Assembly: GCA_002287035.1 (NCBI GenBank)
Contig: NSKG01000005.1
Location: forward strand, 248,001-312,000
Source of the DNA: Pseudomonas sp. WN033
GTDB lineage: Bacteria > Pseudomonadota > Gammaproteobacteria > Pseudomonadales > Pseudomonadaceae
DNA: 64,000 nucleotides
Direction: 5' to 3'
The notes under the pieces were generated by a model. The model was not told where the DNA came from. It saw nothing but the letters and a program-made list of their open reading frames with translations, and ran no database searches. Every line of letters begins with the position of its first letter. The first letter of the stretch is position 1. Below are positions 1 to 8,836 of this stretch, piece after piece. The translations under genes and the position numbers were made by a program.

Positions 1-347
1 TGCTGGCCGGCATTGTCGGGCCACGCTACTTCAACCAGCTCGGGCGTTCAGAAGCCCGGATCGCCCATGCCCAGATCGAGACTCTTGTTAAGGCCCTGGA
101 TATCTACCGGCTGGAAAACGGCGACTACCCCACCACCGAACAGGGTCTGCAAGCCCTGGTCAGTCCGCCGGGTGGCGTAACCAACTGGGGTGGCCCGTAT
201 CTGCGCAAAGGAGTTCCCCTGGACCCCTGGGGGCGTGACTACATCTATCGCTCACCCGGCGAGCATGGCGAGTTCGACCTGCTTAGCCTGGGCCGCGATG
301 GCCGCCCCGGCGGCGAAGGCGACAACGCCGAAATCACCAGTTGGTAG
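1..347 (+). CDS. gspG: Type II secretion major pseudopilin GspG (5' partial)
   Basis: The gene runs in from the left edge (reading frame from base 3) and ends with TAG at 345-347, giving about 114 C-terminal residues. The visible part has the typical GspG C-terminal domain: an alpha-helical segment with IETLVKALDIYRLENGDYP, then TTEQGLQALV, then the calcium-loop region with DPWGRDYIY and an SPG/FDLLSLGRDG stretch. GspG is the main subunit of the periplasmic pseudopilus that pushes folded exoproteins through the secretin. The prepilin leader and N-terminal helix lie outside the window. gspF begins 13 bp downstream, so the two are surely cotranscribed. The order G then F differs from the usual gspE-F-G-H order. 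Confidence 0.93.
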   Translation, partial: LAGIVGPRYFNQLGRSEARIAHAQIETLVKALDIYRLENGDYPTTEQGLQALVSPPGGVTNWGGPYLRKGVPLDPWGRDYIYRSPGEHGEFDLLSLGRDGRPGGEGDNAEITSW

Positions 348-360
348 TGGAGGGTCGTCC

Positions 361-1551
361 ATGCGCTTCCTGATCAAGGCCCTGCGCCTGCCCGATCATG
401 TCGTCCAGCTCGAATACGAGGCCGCCAATGCCGAAGAAGCCGGCCGCCGAGCCGAGGAACAGGGGCTGAAAGTACTGAGGGTCCAGCGCCGGTTCGAGTG
501 GAACGCCAGCCGCTGGTTCAGCCGCGAACGTTTCCCACTGGCGCTGTTCAGCCAGGAACTGGCCATTCTGCTGAACGCTGGCCTAGCCCTGACCGATGCG
601 CTGGAGAGCCTGGAAAACAAGGAAAGCGACCCGCAGATCCGCAAGATACTCGCTGGCCTGATTCAGGCCCTGTATGAAGGCAAATCCCTGTCCGGGGCGT
701 TGACCGGCTACCCGTGGACCTTCCCACCCCTGTTCATTGCTCTGATCAAGGTCAGTGAACGCACCGGCGAACTGGGCCCGGCGCTTAACCGTTATGTTGG
801 CTATCGCGCCAGCCTTGACGCGATGCGCCAGAAGGTCATCAGCGCCTCAGTCTATCCGGTACTTCTGCTCGGCGTCGGCGGCCTGGTCCTGCTGTTTCTG
901 ATCGGCTATGTAGTGCCGCGCTTCAGCCTGGTATTCGAGGGTATGGAGCACCAGTTGCCCTGGCTGTCGCAGGTGCTGATCGACCTGGGAAAATTTTTGC
1001 AGCAACATCAAATACTGCTTTTGCCTGGATTGCTGGGAATCATTGCCCTGGGCCTGTTGGCGGTGCGCAGCCATACGTTGCGTCGGCTTGTTGGTCGGCA
1101 AATTCAGCGTATTCCACGCCTGCATAAAGCGCTACTGACCTTTGAACTGGCCCGTTTCTACCGCTCTCTCGGCATCCTGTTGCAAGGCGGGATACCGGTG
1201 ATAGACGCACTATCGATGGCCAGCGGCCTGCTCGGCGAGCAGTCACGCCAGCACCTGCTACAGGCCCAGAGCCGAGTACGTGAAGGCTGTGCCCTGTCCA
1301 TGGCCCTGGAGACCTATGGGCTGTCGACACCGGTTGCCCTGCGCATGCTCCGGGCCGGAGAGCGCTCAGGCAACCTGGGGGTGATGCTGGAGCGGACCGC
1401 CGACTTTCATGAGGCCCAGACCAGCCGCTGGATCGAATGGTTTGTGCGACTGTTCGAGCCACTGCTGATGGCTTTTATCGGCCTGCTGATCGGGACCATC
1501 GTAGTGCTGATGTATATCCCGATCTTCGAGCTGGCTTCCAGTATCCAGTAA
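361..1551 (+). CDS. gspF: Type II secretion inner-membrane platform protein GspF
   Basis: Encodes 396 residues, close to the usual ~400 for GspF/PilC. It anchors the secretion ATPase and pseudopilus assembly in the inner membrane. Two copies of the T2SSF helical domain are visible (about residues 65-190 and 265-390), each followed by hydrophobic helices, with motifs such as LLNAGLALTDALE, LLQGGIPVIDALS and the C-terminal LLIGTIVVLMYIPIFELAS. The ATG at 361 is chosen because GGAGGG sits just upstream and the gspG stop is 13 bp away; an in-frame start at 190 would overlap gspG. The first ~55 residues are less typical of the family. No further secretion gene follows, so the cluster ends here. 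Confidence 0.93.
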   Translation: MRFLIKALRLPDHVVQLEYEAANAEEAGRRAEEQGLKVLRVQRRFEWNASRWFSRERFPLALFSQELAILLNAGLALTDALESLENKESDPQIRKILAGLIQALYEGKSLSGALTGYPWTFPPLFIALIKVSERTGELGPALNRYVGYRASLDAMRQKVISASVYPVLLLGVGGLVLLFLIGYVVPRFSLVFEGMEHQLPWLSQVLIDLGKFLQQHQILLLPGLLGIIALGLLAVRSHTLRRLVGRQIQRIPRLHKALLTFELARFYRSLGILLQGGIPVIDALSMASGLLGEQSRQHLLQAQSRVREGCALSMALETYGLSTPVALRMLRAGERSGNLGVMLERTADFHEAQTSRWIEWFVRLFEPLLMAFIGLLIGTIVVLMYIPIFELASSIQ

Positions 1552-1552
1552 C

Positions 1553-1580
1553 GTACTGGTCAACCAAGGTTGACCAGTAC
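1553..1580. terminator. Convergent hairpin between gspF and acuI
   Basis: A perfect 13 bp stem (1553-1565 with 1568-1580, loop AA) starts right after the gspF stop codon and contains the last codons and stop of the converging reductase gene. No T-tract follows on either strand, so it is terminator-like or a 3'-end stabiliser rather than a classical intrinsic terminator. Confidence 0.5.
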
Positions 1581-2546
1581 CCGTCCGACCATCCTGCCGG
1601 CCAGGATCTTCTCGATCTGTTCTGGCAACGCCTCAAGACTCACTTCGTGGCAGAGGCTGTGCAGGTCGGTCTTCCATTGCAGCGACAGGCGATCCCACAT
1701 CGAGGCCTTGACCACCAGTGGCTGCTCGACCGAGTCGATCCCCAGCAGATTGACGTTGCGCAGAATGAAGGGAAACACGCTGGCCTGGAACTGACCACCG
1801 GCGGTCAGCCCACAGCAGGCGACACTGGCACCATAGCGCAGCGACTTGACCACGTTGAACAGAATGTCGCCGCCGACGGTATCGACCGCCCCGGCCCACT
1901 GCTCCTTGAGCAGCATCTTGTCCTTGCCGGCCTCCAGTGCCGAGCGGTCAACAATCAGGCTCGCGCCCAGGCGTTTGAGAAAATCAGCCTGCAGCGCCTT
2001 GCCGGTGGCCGCTGCCACCTCATAACCCAGCCCGGCCAGAATCGCCACAGCGATACTGCCGACACCGCCAGTCGCCCCGGTCACCAGAACCGGGCCCTGC
2101 CCCGGCGTCAGGCCGGCCTGTTCCAGCTTGTCGATACACAGTGCCGCGGTCAGACCCGCAGTACCCAGCACCATGCTGTCGCGCAGGCTCAGCCCTTCAG
2201 GCCGTTTCAGAACCCAGGCCGCCGGTACCCGAATGTACTGGCCAAAACCGCCAGCAGTGTTCATGCCCAGGTCGTAACCGGTGACAATCACCTCATCACC
2301 CACCTCCAGTTCCGCCACCGAACTGGCCTCCACTACCCCGGCGGCGTCGATGCCCGGAGTATGGGGGAAATTGCGGGTCACGCCCTTGTTGCCGCTGGCC
2401 GACAGGGCATCCTTGAAGTTCAGCGAAGAATAGGCCACCCGGATCAGCACTTCACCTGGCGGCAGTTCGTCGATATGGCGCAGACTCACCTGGGAAACGT
2501 AGTTGCCCTGTTCCTCTGTCACCACCAGAGCCTTGAATTCCGACAT
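1560..2546 (-). CDS. acuI: YhdH/AcuI-family NADPH-dependent acrylyl-CoA reductase
   Basis: 328-residue medium-chain dehydrogenase of the YhdH/YhfP subgroup, the family of AcuI (acryloyl-CoA reductase, EC 1.3.1.84). Seen: N-terminal GroES-like domain with SSLNFKDALSASGNKG and PHTPGIDAAGVV, and a Rossmann domain with VTGATGGVGSIAVAILAGLGY near residues 155-175. There are no zinc-binding cysteines of the alcohol dehydrogenase type, as expected for quinone-oxidoreductase-like members. Acryloyl-CoA reduction yields propionyl-CoA, which the methylcitrate operon elsewhere in this window could consume; that link is inference. It stands alone, convergent with gspF and 9 bp downstream of the sohB stop. 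Confidence 0.85.
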   Translation of the reverse strand: MSEFKALVVTEEQGNYVSQVSLRHIDELPPGEVLIRVAYSSLNFKDALSASGNKGVTRNFPHTPGIDAAGVVEASSVAELEVGDEVIVTGYDLGMNTAGGFGQYIRVPAAWVLKRPEGLSLRDSMVLGTAGLTAALCIDKLEQAGLTPGQGPVLVTGATGGVGSIAVAILAGLGYEVAAATGKALQADFLKRLGASLIVDRSALEAGKDKMLLKEQWAGAVDTVGGDILFNVVKSLRYGASVACCGLTAGGQFQASVFPFILRNVNLLGIDSVEQPLVVKASMWDRLSLQWKTDLHSLCHEVSLEALPEQIEKILAGRMVGRVLVNLG

Positions 2547-2555
2547 GCTCAGCTC

Positions 2556-3575
2556 CTACCAGAATCGTTGATTGTTGAACCGTGAAGCCCATGTCAGCAA
2601 TAGCCGATCCAGCGTTGCCGACAGGGTCCCGGAGAGTTTTTCCTGGATGCGCTTGCGCATCGAATAATGCACCTCGAACACATCGGCCTGACGGACCCGC
2701 TGACTCAGATACTGATCGCTGGTGGTCAGTTCATCAGCCAGGGTCCGCTCCAGCGCCTCGCTGCCGAACCATACCTCACCCGTGGCTACCGCATCGATAT
2801 CCAGTTGCGGGCGGTAACGGCCGACAAAGCCCTTGAACAGGCGATGGATGTTTTCCAGGTCTTCCTGAAATTTTTCCCGACCCTTGTCAGTGTTCTCGCC
2901 GAACAGGGTCAGGGTCCGCTTGTATTCACCGGCGGTCAGCATCTCGTAATCAATGTCATGCTTTTTCAGTAGCCGGTTGAAGTTGGGCAACTGTGCTACC
3001 ACGCCAATTGAACCAAGCATGGCAAAGGGAGCGGCCAGAATGCGGTCAGCGATACAAGCCATCATGTAGCCGCCACTGGCGGCGACCTTGTCGACACAAA
3101 CCGTCAGCGGCACTCCGGCTTCACGGACCCGGCACAGCTGGGATGCAGCCAGGCCATAGGCGTGCACCATGCCGCCACCGCTTTCGAGCTTGACCACCAC
3201 CTCATCATCAGCACCCGCCAGCTCCAATACTGCCGTGACCTCATGGCGCAGATTTTCCAAGGCACTGGCCTTGATGTCGCCATGAAAATTCAGCACGAAT
3301 ACCCGCGAACGCTTTTCCTCGGACTTGCTACGTGCTTTGTCCTCTGCCTTGCGGGCCTTGTGCATGGCCTTGTAATCGGCTTTCTCCAGCACGGTTTGAG
3401 CCAGCTTGTCCGTCATTCTGGCCAGTTGTTCGTTGACCTTGGTCACCGTCAGACTGCCTTCCCCGCGCCGCTGCCGAGTCTTGGCCCCGGCTATCGCCGC
3501 TACCAGCACCAGCAACACCACCAGGACGGTAACCGCCTTGGCCATGAATAACCCATAATCAGCTAACCATTCCAC
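2556..3575 (-). CDS. sohB: Peptidase S49 family protease SohB
   Basis: 339 residues. An N-terminal membrane helix (about residues 10-30) is followed by a charged linker rich in Lys/Glu/Arg (about 70-95) and the S49 signal-peptide-peptidase fold. The nucleophile lies in VDKVAASGGYMMACIADRI and the general-base lysine is probably in TAGEYKRTL, the Ser-Lys dyad arrangement of SppA/SohB. SohB is an inner-membrane-anchored periplasmic protease implicated in degrading signal peptides or misfolded proteins. Length and the single N-terminal anchor match SohB rather than the double-length SppA. It is probably transcribed with the downstream acuI (9 bp gap). Confidence 0.9.
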   Translation of the reverse strand: MEWLADYGLFMAKAVTVLVVLLVLVAAIAGAKTRQRRGEGSLTVTKVNEQLARMTDKLAQTVLEKADYKAMHKARKAEDKARSKSEEKRSRVFVLNFHGDIKASALENLRHEVTAVLELAGADDEVVVKLESGGGMVHAYGLAASQLCRVREAGVPLTVCVDKVAASGGYMMACIADRILAAPFAMLGSIGVVAQLPNFNRLLKKHDIDYEMLTAGEYKRTLTLFGENTDKGREKFQEDLENIHRLFKGFVGRYRPQLDIDAVATGEVWFGSEALERTLADELTTSDQYLSQRVRQADVFEVHYSMRKRIQEKLSGTLSATLDRLLLTWASRFNNQRFW

Positions 3576-3819
3576 GTAAGCACTCCAGCTAATGAGAGGG
3601 TTTCAAGCATAACAACAAACCTGTGCCAAACTGACATTTCCGGTAAAAAAGCAAATTCAAACAAACGTATGATTTTTTATTGACAGCCCCCCGCCCCCCG
3701 CCTAACCTCATGCTCAAGCTTCCAGTGCGATCCGTACCCTGAAGCTTGATGGGTGACCCACCATATTGGGTGAGCGGCCACAGCCGTCACCACAACAACA
3801 GCATGAATAGGACAGGCAA

Positions 3820-4134
3820 ATGACTACCGTCGCAGACATCATCAGCAAGATGGAAACCAAGTTCAACGCCTCTGCCGCTGCCGGCCTGGATCTGGTGTTC
3901 CAGTTCAACATCGAAGATGGCGAAAACTTCAACGTAGCCGTCAAGGATGGCACCTGTGCCGTCAATCAGGGCGACGCTGCCGATCCGAACGTGACCCTGA
4001 TCATGGACAGCGCCACTCTGGTCGGCGTGATGACTGGTGAAACCGACGGCATGCAGGCCTTCATGGCCGGAAAACTGCGCGCCGAAGGCGACATGATGCT
4101 GGCGCTGAAGCTGGGCGAGCTGTTCCCGGCTTAA
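3820..4134 (+). CDS. SCP2 sterol-binding domain protein
   Basis: 104 residues forming a single SCP2 (sterol carrier protein 2) domain: amphipathic first helix (VADIISKMETKFNASAAAG), central VFQFNIEDGENFNVAVKDG strands, and the C-terminal GETDGMQAFMAGKLRAEGD typical of stand-alone bacterial members. The domain binds hydrophobic ligands such as fatty acyl-CoAs. The Met at 3820 follows AGGACAGGCAA. It is monocistronic, with a strong hairpin downstream. The nearby APH-like kinase and SDR also suggest acyl-CoA handling, but no ligand can be deduced from the sequence. Confidence 0.88.
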   Translation: MTTVADIISKMETKFNASAAAGLDLVFQFNIEDGENFNVAVKDGTCAVNQGDAADPNVTLIMDSATLVGVMTGETDGMQAFMAGKLRAEGDMMLALKLGELFPA

Positions 4135-4142
4135 GTAGCTTC

Positions 4143-4169
4143 ACCCGTCACCACTTTGTGGTGACGGGT
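4143..4169 (+). terminator. Hairpin after SCP2 gene
   Basis: Perfect 12 bp inverted repeat (4143-4154 with 4158-4169, loop TTT) nine bases after the stop codon. It lacks a T-run, so termination efficiency is uncertain. Confidence 0.55.
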
Positions 4170-4310
4170 CATAACCCTCACCAATCCTTCAACAACACCC
4201 TGCCTGATAAGCCGATTCAAACGGCCGTTTAACCTTGCTGCCCTCAGGTCACTGCATTAGATTAGCTGACTATTCATGCTAATCCGCTCATGCCTAGTGT
4301 AAGGAAAACC

Positions 4311-5378
4311 ATGTCCGCTACCGATCAGACTACCAGCGTTCGCCAGGGCGAAGAACTGGATGTACAAGCTGTCGATCAATACCTCAAGCAGCATATCGAG
4401 GGACTTGAAGGCACACCGCAAGTTCGTCAGTTCCAGGGCGGTGCGTCCAACCTGACCTACCTGCTCAGCTATCCCGGCAAAGATCTGGTACTGCGCCGCC
4501 CGCCGTTCGGCAAGAAAGCCAAATCGGCACATGACATGGGCCGCGAATTCCGCATTCTCAACCAGCTAAACGCCGGTTTCCCCTACTGCCCCAAAGCCTA
4601 CGTACACTGCACCGACGAGTCGGTCACAGGCTGTGAGTTCTACGTAATGGAGAAGGTCGAAGGCACCATTCTGCGCGCCGACATCCCCACCGAACTGGGG
4701 CTGGACGAGAGCAAGACCCGGGAGCTGTGCAAAAGCTTCATCGACAAACTGGTTGAACTGCACAACGTCGACTACGTAGCCTGCGGTCTGGGTGATCTGG
4801 GCAAACCCGAAGGTTATGTGAAACGCCAGGTTGAAGGCTGGATCGACCGCTACCAGAAAGCCGCCACTCCCGATGCTCCCGGCTGGGAGCCGGTGATTGC
4901 CTGGCTGCGAGAGCATATGCCGGCCGACCATCCCAAGCCCGGCATCGTGCACAACGACTACCGGCTGGACAATGTGATCCTCGACCCGAACGACCCGATG
5001 CGCATCATCGGCGTACTGGACTGGGAACTGACCACCCTTGGCGATCCGCTGATGGAGCTGGGCAACACCCTGGCCTACTGGATCGAAGCCAACGACCCGG
5101 CCGACCACCAGGCCACCCGACTGCAGCCGAGCAACGCCCCCGGCATGCTGACCCGCCAGGAGTTTGCCGACTACTACGCCGAGCGCGCCGGCATCCAGAT
5201 CGACAACCTGGACTACTACTATGTGTTCGGCATGTTCCGCCTGGCCGGCATTACCCAGCAGATCTACTACCGCTACTACCATGGCCAGACCAGCAACCCG
5301 CGTTTCGCTGGCTTTATTGTCATGAACAAACAGCTGGAGCAGCGCAGTCTGGCCGTCATTCAGCAATCAGCCCTGTAA
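4311..5378 (+). CDS. APH-type phosphotransferase (ACAD10/11 N-domain-like kinase)
   Basis: 355-residue kinase-fold protein. Seen: a GGASNLTYLL nucleotide loop (about residue 45), YVMEKVEG hinge, catalytic IVHNDYRLDNVILDP, and the metal-binding GVLDWELTTLGDPLMELG. These match the aminoglycoside-phosphotransferase-like family fused to acyl-CoA dehydrogenases in ACAD10/11; relatives such as LvaA phosphorylate 4-hydroxyacyl-CoAs. It is therefore more likely a metabolic kinase than a resistance gene. The ATG at 4311 is preferred over one at 4290 because AAGGA lies at 4301-4305. An SDR dehydrogenase follows after 16 bp, so the two form an operon. The substrate is not known. Confidence 0.85.
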   Translation: MSATDQTTSVRQGEELDVQAVDQYLKQHIEGLEGTPQVRQFQGGASNLTYLLSYPGKDLVLRRPPFGKKAKSAHDMGREFRILNQLNAGFPYCPKAYVHCTDESVTGCEFYVMEKVEGTILRADIPTELGLDESKTRELCKSFIDKLVELHNVDYVACGLGDLGKPEGYVKRQVEGWIDRYQKAATPDAPGWEPVIAWLREHMPADHPKPGIVHNDYRLDNVILDPNDPMRIIGVLDWELTTLGDPLMELGNTLAYWIEANDPADHQATRLQPSNAPGMLTRQEFADYYAERAGIQIDNLDYYYVFGMFRLAGITQQIYYRYYHGQTSNPRFAGFIVMNKQLEQRSLAVIQQSAL

Positions 5379-5394
5379 CCAAAGGACAACAATC

Positions 5395-6162
5395 ATGCAA
5401 AAGACTCAACTGTTTGACCTCGACGGCAAGGTCGCGCTGGTCACTGGCGCCAGTCGTGGTATCGGTGAGGCCATCGCCAAACTGCTGGCCCAACAGGGTG
5501 CTCAGGTCATCATCTCCAGCCGCAAGATCGACGATTGCCAGCAAGTGGCCGACGCCATCAACGCCGCTGGTGGCAAGGCCGTAGCCATGGCCTGCCACAT
5601 CGGCGACATGGACCAGATCAGCCAGACCATCAGCGCCATCCGCGAACAGTTCGGCAAACTCGACATCCTGGTCAACAATGCCGCTGCCAACCCCTACTTC
5701 GGCAACGTGCTGGATACTGACCTGGGCGCCTTCCAGAAGACCGTAGACGTCAACATCCGCGGCTACTTCTTCATGTCGGTCGAAGCCGGCAAGCTGATGC
5801 GTGAAAACGGCGGCGGTGCCATCCTTAACGTCGCCTCGGTCAACGGCGTAGTGCCGGGCGATCTGCAAGGCATCTACTCGATCACCAAGGCCGCCGTGAT
5901 CAACATGACCAAGGTGTTCGCCAAGGAATGCGCCCAGTTCGGCATCCGCTGCAACGCCCTGCTACCCGGTCTGACCGACACCAAGTTCGCCTCCGCCCTG
6001 ACCAGCAACGACAGCATTCTCAAGAATGCCCTGCAGCGCATCCCCCTGCGCCGCGCCGCCGATCCCAGTGAAATGGCCGGCACCGTCCTGTACCTGGTCA
6101 GCGACGCTTCCAGCTACACCACCGGCACTGCTATCAACGTCGACGGCGGCATGCTCGCCTGA
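5395..6162 (+). CDS. SDR family dehydrogenase (classical)
   Basis: 255-residue classical short-chain dehydrogenase. Seen: TGASRGIG at about residues 18-25, NNAAANP, the catalytic serine in NVASVNG and the YSITK pair, then LPGLTDTKFA and the C-terminal INVDGGMLA. Lacking other clues it would be called a 3-oxoacyl or 3-hydroxyacyl dehydrogenase-like enzyme. It shares an operon with the upstream APH-like kinase (16 bp gap), so it probably acts on the same hydroxyacyl substrate route. An intrinsic terminator follows. Confidence 0.9.
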   Translation: MQKTQLFDLDGKVALVTGASRGIGEAIAKLLAQQGAQVIISSRKIDDCQQVADAINAAGGKAVAMACHIGDMDQISQTISAIREQFGKLDILVNNAAANPYFGNVLDTDLGAFQKTVDVNIRGYFFMSVEAGKLMRENGGGAILNVASVNGVVPGDLQGIYSITKAAVINMTKVFAKECAQFGIRCNALLPGLTDTKFASALTSNDSILKNALQRIPLRRAADPSEMAGTVLYLVSDASSYTTGTAINVDGGMLA

Positions 6163-6180
6163 GGCAAGCCTAGCAACAAA

Positions 6181-6206
6181 AAACCGGCGCCCAGCGCCGG
6201 TTTTTT
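6181..6206. terminator. Bidirectional intrinsic terminator
   Basis: Stem ACCGGCGC (6183-6190) with GCGCCGGT (6194-6201), loop CCA, flanked by A-run and T-run so that it works on both strands. It separates the SDR gene from the convergent chemoreceptor gene. Confidence 0.92.
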
Positions 6207-6232
6207 ATCTTTCTGACTCCTGATATTTCATC

Positions 6233-7894
6233 TCAGATACGGAACTGCTGCACCATGCCTTGCAGCTGAGCTGCCAATTGAGCCAGCTCCTCGCTAGTAG
6301 CCGCAGTCTGCTGGGCTCCCTCGCTGGTCTGCTCACCAATACGGCTGACAGTGACTATGTTACGGTTGATCTCCTCAGCGACAGAGCTTTGCTGCTCAGC
6401 TGCTGATGCAATCTGTGCATTCATGTCATTGATGCTGGTTACCGCCAAACTAATGGATTCTAGCGAATTGCCGGCAAGGGCGACCTGCGACACCCCCTCC
6501 TGAGCCTGCTGATGACCTGACTGCATGACCTTGACCGCGTTCGCAGCGCCACTCTGCAGCTTTTCAATCATGCCCTGAATCTCAGTGGTTGACTTCTGGG
6601 TACGCGAGGCGAGCGAGCGTACCTCATCGGCCACTACGGCAAAGCCACGCCCCTGTTCTCCGGCGCGCGCAGCCTCAATAGCTGCATTTAGTGCCAGCAG
6701 GTTGGTCTGCTCGGCAATAGCACGAATCACATCGAGCACACTACCGATGGTTTCGCTGTCCTGCTCCAGCTGGCGGATCACTTCTGCCGCTCTATCCACC
6801 TCGGTAGCAAGGGTGTTGATCACGGCGATGGTGCGATTGAGCACCTGACGACCATCTGCCGCCTCACGATCCGCAGCATGGGCAGCCTCAGCTGCACCAG
6901 CGGCGTTGCGCGCAACATCCTGCACAGTGGCGGTCATTTCATTCATAGCCGCAGCCACCTGTTCAGTTTCCGACTGTTGGCGGCGTATGCCATCGCTAGT
7001 CTGCACGTTGACCGCCGAGGTTTCTTCGGCGGCTGCTGCCAGTTGGCTAGTTGCGGTAGATAGCTGGCTGACCATAGTGTGGAAGCGCTCGCGCATGGCA
7101 TTGAAGGCACGGGCGACCCTCCCCAGCTCATCCTGGCCACGATAGTCAACCGCCACGGTAAGGTTACCAGCAGCCATCGCGGAGCTAGCTTGCTCGAGCT
7201 GTTCAACAGCACGGACAATACCGCTGATAGTAACCCACGCTAGACCCGCGCTGAGCAACACAGCGATCATCGTCAATCCCCAGACAGCGTTGCGCACTTG
7301 CCGGTATCCACTCTCGGCGCGGGCAAACTCCTGAGCTGCGACGGTTAACTGGAGCTCAAGCAGACGGTCGGCGTCTCCTGTAGCAGCCTCGAAGGCTGGA
7401 TACAGCATGTTGAAGAACACAGTATTAGCATGGGAGAAATCTCCACTACTGATCGCGGCTGCCAACGGGCGCAAGCCATCGCTGACATAGCGGCCACGGC
7501 TCTGCGCGAAACTATCGGCAAGCCGGCGCTCTTCTTCCGTCAAGTAGGTAGCCATGAATTGTTGCCAAATACTACTAATAGTATCGGTATTGCGATTCAT
7601 TCTATCGATGTACAGAGTTACCGGCGGCCTTGCGATTGAAGCCGAAGAGACCTGAGCGGCCTGATCGTACTGCATTGCTAATAGTGCCAGCGCACGGTTT
7701 TCATGCATCAACTCGACGATCTTAGCGATCTGGCCAGTCGGTACCAAACGGTCGTCATAGACGGTACTAAGGGCCCCATTACTATGACGCATACCGGTCA
7801 ACCCAAGCATACCAATGACCAGCATCAGCAGCGCAGCCAGACTGACAAGCATTACTAGCCGGCTCTTCAGGGTGAATCTCTGCAAAAAGTCCAT
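6233..7894 (-). CDS. Methyl-accepting chemotaxis protein (Tar-like, 4HB sensor)
   Basis: 553-residue transmembrane chemoreceptor. Seen: N-terminal helix (about residues 10-30, [19 protein letters not shown]), a ~150-residue periplasmic all-helical sensor resembling the four-helix-bundle class, a second helix near 190-210, a HAMP domain ([23 protein letters not shown]), and the cytoplasmic signalling hairpin [19 protein letters not shown]. It relays ligand binding to CheA/CheW; the ligand cannot be predicted. The internal ATG (MDFLQRF) is chosen over an upstream in-frame start because GGAA precedes it and the membrane helix follows normally. There is no C-terminal CheR-binding pentapeptide. 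Confidence 0.92.
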   Translation of the reverse strand: MDFLQRFTLKSRLVMLVSLAALLMLVIGMLGLTGMRHSNGALSTVYDDRLVPTGQIAKIVELMHENRALALLAMQYDQAAQVSSASIARPPVTLYIDRMNRNTDTISSIWQQFMATYLTEEERRLADSFAQSRGRYVSDGLRPLAAAISSGDFSHANTVFFNMLYPAFEAATGDADRLLELQLTVAAQEFARAESGYRQVRNAVWGLTMIAVLLSAGLAWVTISGIVRAVEQLEQASSAMAAGNLTVAVDYRGQDELGRVARAFNAMRERFHTMVSQLSTATSQLAAAAEETSAVNVQTSDGIRRQQSETEQVAAAMNEMTATVQDVARNAAGAAEAAHAADREAADGRQVLNRTIAVINTLATEVDRAAEVIRQLEQDSETIGSVLDVIRAIAEQTNLLALNAAIEAARAGEQGRGFAVVADEVRSLASRTQKSTTEIQGMIEKLQSGAANAVKVMQSGHQQAQEGVSQVALAGNSLESISLAVTSINDMNAQIASAAEQQSSVAEEINRNIVTVSRIGEQTSEGAQQTAATSEELAQLAAQLQGMVQQFRI

Positions 7895-8170
7895 GTTTAT
7901 TCCAGTTCTTGATTGTGAGCTGCGGCTCAAAATAGAGGGGGGAGTATAATTAACACTTACTACTATCAAAGTGCAAGCACACGCAAGAACCGCTGAGTTT
8001 AAAAGTTAAAGAGGCAAACAAGACAAAAGTAAGATCCGATTCTGTAGCAGGACACAGTGGATAAGTATCAGAGAAAAAGTTGCTGCTCGGATCTTGGTGA
8101 GATATCAACTAGCCCAATCGCAGGATCGCATGGTGTAGGTAAACTATCTGCACAGCATAACTGCGCCACT

Positions 8171-8821
8171 TCACTCAAACCGCTGCAAAGCCTCAACCGC
8201 AGCTGGATTAAGCGGTACCGGAGTCAGCCCGGTCACCCCAGACTCGATGGCAAAGCGGGCGCCGTCGGCCAAGGGCATGAAACGAACAGTGAAGGCATCG
8301 GCGCGTAGCCATAGGTCGGCATTAAACTGGTCCAGCCATTGCCACAGGTCACGCCAGGCGGGGGTGGCATGTAATTGGCTGTTGAGTTGGGCGTCCTGCT
8401 GACGCTGTTGTTCCAGCGCCAGGTAACGGCCGCGCAGGCGGTGCAGCCGATAGCCGTCCTGCAACCCCAGTACATGGGGCAGCCCAGCCCAGCGCAATAC
8501 CTGAGCATCCAGTTCCCACTGGTCGCCCTCCAGAGTCAGGCGGCGGGTTTTACCAGCTTCATTGACCAGCACCTCGTAACGTTGCGGTCCAAGCTGGCGC
8601 AGTTCCAGAGTCGCAACCGTACCATCACCTTCCAGCGGACGGTAATAATGCATATCCCAGGCTGCCAGACCGATTGCCAGGCTAGCAGCCAACCCTAGCA
8701 CCAGCAGATTGCCCTTTAGCCAGGCCAGCCACCAGCCCGGACGCCAGCCCAGGCGCAGGACAATCAATAGCATCAGAAGTGCAACTACACCCACCAGCAC
8801 GGCTAAACCCAGGTATTGCAT
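8171..8821 (-). CDS. Conserved hypothetical membrane protein next to nudC
   Basis: 216 residues with two N-terminal hydrophobic helices (about 3-23 and 38-57) followed by a soluble, probably periplasmic domain with many Trp, Arg and Leu (WELDAQVLRWAGLPHVLGLQ, YLALEQQRQQDAQ). I do not recognise a catalytic motif. It starts 15 bp after the nudC stop and is the last gene of the crotonase-fimL-nudC run. My recollection is that Pseudomonas genomes keep an uncharacterised membrane protein in this position. Function unknown. Confidence 0.75.
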   Translation of the reverse strand: MQYLGLAVLVGVVALLMLLIVLRLGWRPGWWLAWLKGNLLVLGLAASLAIGLAAWDMHYYRPLEGDGTVATLELRQLGPQRYEVLVNEAGKTRRLTLEGDQWELDAQVLRWAGLPHVLGLQDGYRLHRLRGRYLALEQQRQQDAQLNSQLHATPAWRDLWQWLDQFNADLWLRADAFTVRFMPLADGARFAIESGVTGLTPVPLNPAAVEALQRFE

Positions 8822-8836
8822 CTGTTCTCCTTGGAA

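Noticed and set aside
4311-5378. Aminoglycoside resistance gene
   Set aside because: The fold is APH-like, but the motifs are those of ACAD10/11-type metabolic kinases and the context is acyl metabolism.
8057-8308. Short plus-strand open frame in the gap before the chemoreceptor and over the hypothetical gene
   Set aside because: Half of it overlaps the better-supported minus-strand gene and it lacks a ribosome site. The 276 bp gap 7895-8170 shows no other gene.
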